Shown here piece after piece: positions 59,128-64,000 of a stretch of DNA of 64,000 bases. Numbering within the stretch: the stretch's first letter is position 1; every line of letters starts with the position of its first letter. The notes below the pieces were generated by a model. The model had not been told where the DNA came from, ran no database searches, and worked only from the letters and a program-made list of their open reading frames with translations. The DNA lies in the NCBI RefSeq assembly GCF_016863315.1, contig NZ_BOOQ01000040.1:62001-126000 (forward strand). Reading direction: 5' to 3'. A program made the translations under genes and the position numbers. This DNA is from Planotetraspora silvatica (GTDB taxonomy: Bacteria > Actinomycetota > Actinomycetes > Streptosporangiales > Streptosporangiaceae).

Positions 59128-59241
59128 TCGGGTCTCGCCCCGTCTTCGGTGCGCCGGCCCGGCACGCCGAAAGGGAGGCGCACCGCAGGGCGCGCCTCCC
59201 CGGTGGGTCTCGATGTAGCGAGACGATCGACGGCTGGATGG

Positions 59242-59817
59242 TCAGGCGTTCATGCACAGGACATAGATGACTCCGGAGATCGGGCCGGTACCGGGTGTGG
59301 TCTTCACCGACCAACCCACCGATACTTCGCCCTCAATCACGGGGACACTCGAGCGCACCGCGGCGCCGTCAGGGAGCATGGACCCCCCGCCGGTCGCGAT
59401 CCTTCCTGGCAGGCACCTCACTTGCCCGGCTCCGTCGGCGATCCGGGACTGAAGGATCTGGATGTCGGGCGCTCCGGCGGTGCCGGGCGGGCCGGCGGGA
59501 CCCCGTGCGCCTGTCGCGCCCTGCGGACCTGCCGGTCCGGTGGCGCCTTTCGCGCCGGTGGCGCCCTTCGGTCCGGTGGCCCCTCGCGCACCCTGGAGGC
59601 CCTTCTGGTTCCAGGACGTACGCGTCTCGGTGGTGCGGCATTTGGTGCCGGCGGACACGATGCGCGCTGCGCGGGTAGCCTTGTCGACACAGGCGTAGAT
59701 CACCGGGGCGGGGGCGGCGGAAGCGGTCGCCATCCCGCCGACGGCGAGCAGCGATCCGGCGAGCGAGCCCACCGCCAAGACGCCGACCGTACGTCCACCG
59801 GGCAACTTGAGGGTCAT
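59242..59817 (-). CDS. Secreted collagen-like triple-helix-repeat protein
   Basis: The 191-aa protein has a signal peptide (VGVLAVGSLAGSLLAVGGMA, cleavage near ASA at 32-34). A Cys-containing head (YACVDKATRAARIVSAGTKC) is followed by about 15 Gly-X-Y triplets at residues 73-115 (GARGATGPKGATGAKGATGP and onward). The C-terminal domain ends SGVIYVLCMNA. Such proteins are exported by many actinomycetes and may form trimers on the surface. The 59818-60050 gap after it holds nothing recognisable. Confidence 0.9.
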   Translation of the reverse strand: MTLKLPGGRTVGVLAVGSLAGSLLAVGGMATASAAPAPVIYACVDKATRAARIVSAGTKCRTTETRTSWNQKGLQGARGATGPKGATGAKGATGPAGPQGATGARGPAGPPGTAGAPDIQILQSRIADGAGQVRCLPGRIATGGGSMLPDGAAVRSSVPVIEGEVSVGWSVKTTPGTGPISGVIYVLCMNA

Positions 59818-60050
59818 GTGGGTGTGGCCTCCCGCGGCGATGACGGATCTTGACGCATCCGAGCGTGGTCGATATCCGGGATCGCGTCATCGGTGTCAGC
59901 ACCTGGATCGTCAGGGTGCAGGCTCCCGGTCGGCTGGGTGCCTGCACCTAGGACGTGGGGCCCGCCCGAGTCGACCGGCCTTGGGACCGGCGGAGGGGTT
60001 CGCGATCCTCGGCGTGCCGGAGTCGCGGCCGGGACAGATCTGACAGACCG

Positions 60051-61031
60051 TCAGTCGTTCAGGGTGATGACGATCTTGCCGGCGGGGTGGCCTTCTGCGA
60101 GGTATCTGATGGCGTCGGGGGCCTCGCCGAGGTGGTACGTGCGGTCGATGACCGGAGTGACCGCGCCCGCATCGATCAGCCGGCCCAGCTCCTCCAGCTC
60201 CTGCGCGCGTTCCCTGGACGCCAGGCCGCGCAGGTGCTGTCGGGTGAACATGGAAACGAAGGGTGCGCGCATCTGGCGGGTGTAGCCGCCGAGCAGTCCG
60301 CCGGCGTCGTGGCCGCCGCCGGCCAGCACCAGCGTCCCGCGCGGGGTCAGCGCGCGCCGCAACAGCGACAGCGGCCGGCACCCCGCGGTGTCGATGATCA
60401 CGTCGTGACGCGGGCCGTCGCGGTCGACCTCCTCACGGGTGTAGTCGATCACCTCCTCGGCGCCGAGCGAGCGCACCAGTTCAGCCTTGCCGGTGCTGCA
60501 CACGCCGGTCACCCTCGCGCCGAACGCCTTGGCGATCTGCACCGCGTACGACCCGATGCCGCCGGCGGCGCCGACGACCATCACGTTCTGCCCCGGCTGG
60601 ACCCGCCCGCCGTCGCGGACGGCTTCCAAAGCGGTCACCCCGGAGATGGGAACCGCGGCGGCCTGCTCGAACGACAGCCTGGCCGGCTTGGGAGCGAGTC
60701 GCTCGCGAGGGGCGGCCGCGTATTCGGCGTAGCTGCCGCTCGGGGTGGTGCCGTACACCTCGTCGCCGGGCTGGAACCGCGTCACGCCGGAGCCGACCGC
60801 CGTCACCACCCCGGCCAGCGCGCGGCCGCGCACGGCGACCCTGGGCCGTGTCAGCCCGAAGGCGACCCGCGCGCCGTACGGCCGGCCGGTCATGCAGACC
60901 CACACGCCCGGGTCCACCCCGGCGGCGTGCACCTGGACCAGCACCTGGTCCGCTCCGATCGGCGGCCGGTCGACTTCGCGTAATCGGAGCACGTCGGCCG
61001 AGCCGTACACGTCCTGGGCGATGGCTTTCAT
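60051..61031 (-). CDS. Zinc-independent medium-chain dehydrogenase/reductase (quinone oxidoreductase type)
   Basis: The 326-aa protein starts MKAIAQDVYGSADVLRLREV and has the MDR GroES-like fold. The NADPH motif is VMVVGAAGGIGSYAVQIAKA near residue 153, and the C-terminal region is DAIRYLAEGHPAGKIVITL. No catalytic zinc ligands are evident. It is the last gene of an operon with an XRE regulator and a membrane protein, and overlaps the XRE gene by ATGA. Confidence 0.94.
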   Translation of the reverse strand: MKAIAQDVYGSADVLRLREVDRPPIGADQVLVQVHAAGVDPGVWVCMTGRPYGARVAFGLTRPRVAVRGRALAGVVTAVGSGVTRFQPGDEVYGTTPSGSYAEYAAAPRERLAPKPARLSFEQAAAVPISGVTALEAVRDGGRVQPGQNVMVVGAAGGIGSYAVQIAKAFGARVTGVCSTGKAELVRSLGAEEVIDYTREEVDRDGPRHDVIIDTAGCRPLSLLRRALTPRGTLVLAGGGHDAGGLLGGYTRQMRAPFVSMFTRQHLRGLASRERAQELEELGRLIDAGAVTPVIDRTYHLGEAPDAIRYLAEGHPAGKIVITLND

Positions 61032-61261
61032 GTCGTCTCCTCCTGTGAGCCGGGGTAGTGGAACACCTCTTCGAGCGGAACCTTGAACACGTGGGCGATC
61101 TGGAAGGCGATTTCGAGGGACGGCGAGTACCGGCCCTGCTCGATGGCGATGACGGTCTGCCGGGTCACGCCGATGCGCTCGGCCAGCTCGGCCTGGGTCA
61201 TCTCGTCGTGCGCGAACCGCAGAGCACGGATGCGGTTGGTCACCCGGGTCGGTTTCACCAT
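61028..61261 (-). CDS. XRE-family regulator (YozG-like)
   Basis: The start is ATG 61261 (MVKPTRVTNRIRALRFAHDE). The 77-aa protein is one HTH: MTQAELAERIGVTRQTVIAI, EQGRYSPSLEIAFQIAHVFK, VPLEEVFHYPG. It overlaps the membrane-protein gene by 7 bp and the dehydrogenase by 4 bp. Three direct repeats upstream of the operon are its likely binding sites. Confidence 0.94.
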   Translation of the reverse strand: MVKPTRVTNRIRALRFAHDEMTQAELAERIGVTRQTVIAIEQGRYSPSLEIAFQIAHVFKVPLEEVFHYPGSQEETT

Positions 61262-61683
61262 TGGGGGAAGCTCCCGCGATACACGATGACCTTGGTGACG
61301 TTGCCGAGGACCGCCGACAGCGCGAAGCACAGGTAGATGACGTTGGCGATCCAGAACCGGTCCCAGCCGGCGACCGCCATGAGCATCGCCGCGACCGCGC
61401 CGATCGTCACGAACGACTGGCCGACGTGGTCACCCAGCCGCCCGATCTCCCGGTCCCGCACGTCCTTGGCCCGGGACGCCTTCGGGTTCACCGCTCCGGC
61501 CACGACCTCGGCCACGATCGCGGCGACGATGGCCGCGCCCACGCTCCACAGCAGCGCCGCGGCATAGGGGGCCTCGGCCAGCGGCCGCCCCGCGGCCCGA
61601 CCCAGCACCACCACGACGTACCCGCCGTACGCGGCGACGGCCACCACCAGCCGGATCCACGCCCGTTTCTCTTCGAGGGTCAT
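61255..61683 (-). CDS. Four-helix membrane protein of unknown function
   Basis: The start chosen is ATG 61683 (MTLEEKRAWIRLVVAVAAYG), with GGAGAAGG before it; ATG 61716 is also open. The 142-aa protein has four hydrophobic segments (LVVAVAAYGGYVVVVLGRAA, AALLWSVGAAIVAAIVAEVV, FVTIGAVAAMLMAVAGWDRF, IANVIYLCFALSAVLGNVTK). This is the membrane protein commonly paired with YozG-like XRE regulators (DUF2178-like). Its role is unknown. It is the first gene of the operon. Confidence 0.88.
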   Translation of the reverse strand: MTLEEKRAWIRLVVAVAAYGGYVVVVLGRAAGRPLAEAPYAAALLWSVGAAIVAAIVAEVVAGAVNPKASRAKDVRDREIGRLGDHVGQSFVTIGAVAAMLMAVAGWDRFWIANVIYLCFALSAVLGNVTKVIVYRGSFPQW

Positions 61684-61702
61684 GACCTTCTCCGTGATGT
61701 AC

Positions 61703-61763
61703 AGAATCTTTGACATCTCAAAAGTAGCCAATCTTTGACCTCATGTCCAGAATCTTTTACATC
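61703..61763 (-). promoter_or_regulatory. Three operator-like direct repeats before the XRE operon
   Basis: Read on the plus strand, AGAATCTTTGACATC (61703-61717), CCAATCTTTGACCTC (61728-61742) and AGAATCTTTTACATC (61749-61763) share the core AATCTTTKAC, with start-to-start spacing of 25 and 21 bp. They sit directly upstream of the membrane-protein start, over its probable promoter. From 61764 to 62006 nothing else is recognised. Confidence 0.75.
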
Positions 61764-62006
61764 GCCGTACGGACTCCTGGTGACGGGACGTTCGGTGAAC
61801 GATCACGCGGACACGAGCGTGATCGCGGGACGGGCGGGGACGGCGTCGCGGCTACGTGCCGAGGCCCTTGGTCTCCAGGTGGCAGGAGCCCTTGCCTCTC
61901 ACGCTTCCGCAGTGAACATGGCGATCAACGCGGCACGTGCCGGCGCCGGTAGTGTCGTTGCCCAACGCAACTGGCGTGAACCGGACAACTCACAGGGGAT
62001 TCCGAC

Positions 62007-62675
62007 GTGAACCGCTCTTCCCTGCCCATCGCTGTCGCCCTCGCCCTGTCGGGGGGAATGCTGTTGACCGCCTGCGGCGGGGGCGGGTCGGACGACGGGG
62101 ACAAGATCCAGCCGCCCGCGACGACGGCGGCCGCCCCGACCATCACGGCGGCGACGCCGGCGCCGACGGCCACTCAGGCCGCAGCGGCGAACGCTCCGAA
62201 GTTCGACCTTCCCTCCGACATCACGGCGGACTTCAAGGGTTTCGACAGCGACCCCAAGAACAAGGCCGTACTCCAGGACGCGAGTTACGCGGCGAAAGCG
62301 GTGCTCGAACTGGAGGCGAGGACTAACACCAAGGTCACACCGAACTTCGCGCGCTTCTTCACCGGTGAGCGCGGTGCCGCATACGCCGACTCGCTGATCA
62401 GTCAGGGCAAGGACGGCAACGTCATCACCGGCACCTACCACTACTACAAGCCCGTGGTGAAGTCGGTGGCGGGCGGCAACCTTTCGGTCCGGTACTGCGA
62501 GGACCAGCGGAAGGCGTACGCGAAGAACGTGAAGACGGGCAAGGTCAACGTGACCACGCCCTCGTTGTCGGACTTCCGGCTGTGGACGCTGCTGATGACC
62601 AAGTCATCGACCGGCGAGTGGCAGGTCTTCGACCACACCTGGGTCAAGGGGGCGAAGCAATGCGAGGTCGTGTGA
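62007..62675 (+). CDS. Lipoprotein of unknown function
   Basis: The start is GTG 62007. The 222-aa protein has a lipoprotein signal ending LLTAC (Cys near residue 23) and a Thr/Ala/Pro-rich linker to about residue 62. A folded domain follows (DFKGFDSDPKNKAVLQDASY, NVITGTYHYYKPVVKSVAGG, FRLWTLLMTKSSTGEWQVFD). It resembles many actinomycete NTF2-like lipoproteins. No operon partner is visible. Confidence 0.9.
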   Translation: MNRSSLPIAVALALSGGMLLTACGGGGSDDGDKIQPPATTAAAPTITAATPAPTATQAAAANAPKFDLPSDITADFKGFDSDPKNKAVLQDASYAAKAVLELEARTNTKVTPNFARFFTGERGAAYADSLISQGKDGNVITGTYHYYKPVVKSVAGGNLSVRYCEDQRKAYAKNVKTGKVNVTTPSLSDFRLWTLLMTKSSTGEWQVFDHTWVKGAKQCEVV

Positions 62676-62688
62676 CGTGGTTGGCCGC

Positions 62689-63014
62689 ATGACGACCACA
62701 TCGACGGCCCAGGCGCCCGTTTCGCTCTACGGATTCCTCACTCCCATGCCCGGGCCGAGGAGCTCAGGAGACTCCTGATGGACCTCGCCGAGCCGTCCCG
62801 GGGGCACGCGGGCAACCTGCAATACCACCTCCACGAGCAGGAGGACGGCCGGTTCTTCCTCTACGAAGTCTGGCGCTCGCAGGAGGATCTCGACCGGCAC
62901 GACGCGACCCCGCTGCTGCGAGCCTTCATGGACCAACTGCCCGACCACACCGAAGGAACGCCCGAGGCCTACTTCGGCGCGATGAGAAGTCCCTATCCGG
63001 CCGTCGCGGCGTGA
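62689..63014 (+). pseudogene. ABM-domain (putative quinol) monooxygenase with a frameshift
   Basis: The frame from ATG 62689 reads APVSLYGFLTPMPG and then goes out of frame at about 62752. The sequence resumes as AEELRRLLMDLAEPSRGHAG, NLQYHLHEQEDGRFFLYEVW and SQEDLDRHDATPLLRAFMDQ, which is the antibiotic biosynthesis monooxygenase pattern. The total of 326 nt is one less than a multiple of three. One missing base explains both. An ATG at 62778 could give a 78-residue stub. Confidence 0.8.
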
Positions 63015-63144
63015 CGGGACCTCGGCCGTCGGCGGCGGTGATCGGCGCGTACCGCCGACCACCGCCGCCTTGAAACGCTCGGCCACGGTTACCAGGTCCA
63101 GGGCGGTGACCACACCGCCCACGGACCCGCCTTGCGGCAGCCCC

Positions 63145-64000
63145 TCAGCGCACGAGCCGTGCTGCGGGAATCCCTCCTTGGGGGACGTCCCGGAGTAGCC
63201 AGACGGGGTTGGAAAGAGCAAGTACGGCCCCCGTACGATCCCGCACCTCAACCCGCACGAACCGGGGCGCGGAGGTGTTGACGGGCACGTCGACGAATCC
63301 CTGAGCGGCCCATGCGGCCGACGGCATCTCGGTGAACGTGGTGCCAGGTTCAGGCTTCGACGGCCCGGCGAGGTCGACCGTTCCCTGCACGATGCGGACC
63401 ACGCTGTCGGCCGGAAGGCCGGTGAGGATGGCGCGGACGGTGCGGGTGGCGGCGGTGGAAACGGTGATGGACCCCATGGGGGCGGCCCCGTCGACCTGCA
63501 GGTCGATGACGCCGGAGAAACGCGCGGGGTCGCCGAAGTAGACCCGGCCCGCCGAGAGGCTGGTGAGCAGGTCGGCCAGCTCACGGCTGGGCGCATGCGC
63601 CCAGGTGACGAAGTTGGACTTCTGGCCGAGCCAGTCCTGGCCGGAGTGGTCGTCGCTGACGCCGGTGCCGGTGAGGAAGATCCCGTTGCGTGAGCAGACG
63701 TCCCACAGCTGCGAGTGCCGGTCGAGGTCGACCCCGCCGCGGCTGGGGTAACCGACCTCGAGGATGTCGCAGCCCATGGCCCGGTCGGCGAGAACGGTCT
63801 TGGCAACCGAGGCGCGCATCGCGTCCTGCTGGGCGGGCGGGAGGTTGGCCGGGGTGGAGGTGCCGAAGGGGTGGTTGTAGGAGGCGAGGCCGCCCATCGA
63901 CTGGATCATCGAGACGACGGCGAGCCCGGCGGCGGGGTCGGGGTCGGCGGTCGGCGTGGGCTTGGCGAAGGTCGGCATAGTGATCTTGGGGCCGAACCAG
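63145..64000 (-). CDS. PHP-type metallohydrolase (CehA/McbA-like), 5' partial
   Basis: The frame is open to the right edge (WFGPKITMPTFAK upstream of the ATG at 63978), so the 5' part lies outside the window. The visible 284 residues have GGLASYNHPFG (His, metal ligand), CDILEVGYPSRGG and GTGVSDDHSGQDW (Asp-His, metal ligands). A C-terminal beta-domain (VIDLQVDGAAPMGSITVSTA, FVRVEVRDRTGAVLALSNPV) follows. It is a phosphoesterase-like hydrolase of PHP fold; the substrate is unknown. Confidence 0.85.
   Translation of the reverse strand, partial: WFGPKITMPTFAKPTPTADPDPAAGLAVVSMIQSMGGLASYNHPFGTSTPANLPPAQQDAMRASVAKTVLADRAMGCDILEVGYPSRGGVDLDRHSQLWDVCSRNGIFLTGTGVSDDHSGQDWLGQKSNFVTWAHAPSRELADLLTSLSAGRVYFGDPARFSGVIDLQVDGAAPMGSITVSTAATRTVRAILTGLPADSVVRIVQGTVDLAGPSKPEPGTTFTEMPSAAWAAQGFVDVPVNTSAPRFVRVEVRDRTGAVLALSNPVWLLRDVPQGGIPAARLVR

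Noticed and set aside
59149-59853. Gly/Arg-rich plus-strand frame over the collagen-like gene
   Set aside because: It is the antisense of Gly-X-Y codons; the minus-strand protein has a signal peptide and proper triplets.

Overview
The window is high-GC DNA with tightly packed, often overlapping genes, typical of a filamentous actinomycete chromosome. A c-di-AMP (ydaO-type) riboswitch in front of a CHAP-domain cell-wall hydrolase, many ArsR/SRPBCC and VOC genes, and an actinobacterial group 1h [NiFe]-hydrogenase locus would fit Streptosporangiales or a relative. That placement is inference; there is no rRNA or marker gene here to fix it.

Layout. (1) 1-1.9 kb: 3' part of a large LuxR-family regulator cut by the window edge. 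(2) 2-14.3 kb: a minus-strand, almost gapless hydrogenase operon. In transcription order it encodes SIS protein 1, a HypC-like protein, SIS protein 2, hydrogenase small subunit, large subunit, a NifU-C-like Fe-S protein, a DUF5947-like protein with a His/Gln-rich head, a DUF6084-like protein, an unnamed 515-aa protein with a collagen-like linker, a maturation protease, a 34-aa membrane peptide, HypA, HypC, HypD, HypE and a small hydrophilic protein. Most neighbours overlap by ATGA or GTGA. HypB and HypF are not in the window. The operon would build and mature a cytosol-facing, oxygen-tolerant uptake hydrogenase of the kind that scavenges atmospheric H2. (3) 14.5-30.1 kb: housekeeping and accessory genes: an SDR, DUF3224, a SnoaL/TetR divergent pair with two operators, an anti-sigma-type kinase, ArsR-like/SRPBCC, UspA, a three-gene ABC-2 exporter, AraC, VOC, two GNAT-type or SMR/TetR/DUF952 groups, a radical SAM protein, a PhyH dioxygenase and VOC/DUF6817. 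(4) 30.2-40 kb: L,D-transpeptidase lipoprotein, P450, ArsR-SRPBCC operon, RecD2-like helicase, MmyB-type regulator, serine hydrolase, a frameshifted LuxR remnant, then riboswitch plus CHAP hydrolase. (5) 40-56 kb: second ArsR/SRPBCC pair, DUF5937 regulator/aldo-keto reductase, VOC/ADP-ribosylglycohydrolase, DUF302, an HTH/Clp-N operon under a large palindrome, serine hydrolase, ECF sigma with an FtsX-ECD-like membrane protein, GNAT, two-component system, alpha/beta hydrolase/acyltransferase, frameshifted MFS exporter and MerR.

(6) 56-59.2 kb is a scarred segment: a coiled-coil protein with a clear operator, mobile-element-like repeats, a gene truncated exactly at one of those repeats, and two gene fragments (response regulator, FG-GAP protein) welded tail to tail. 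(7) 59.2-64 kb: secreted collagen-like protein, a medium-chain dehydrogenase/XRE/membrane-protein operon with triple operator-like repeats, a lipoprotein, a frameshifted ABM monooxygenase, and the 3' part of a PHP-type metallohydrolase running off the right edge.

No tRNA, rRNA or CRISPR array was seen. Start sites, family names and operators are read by eye; no database search was run.
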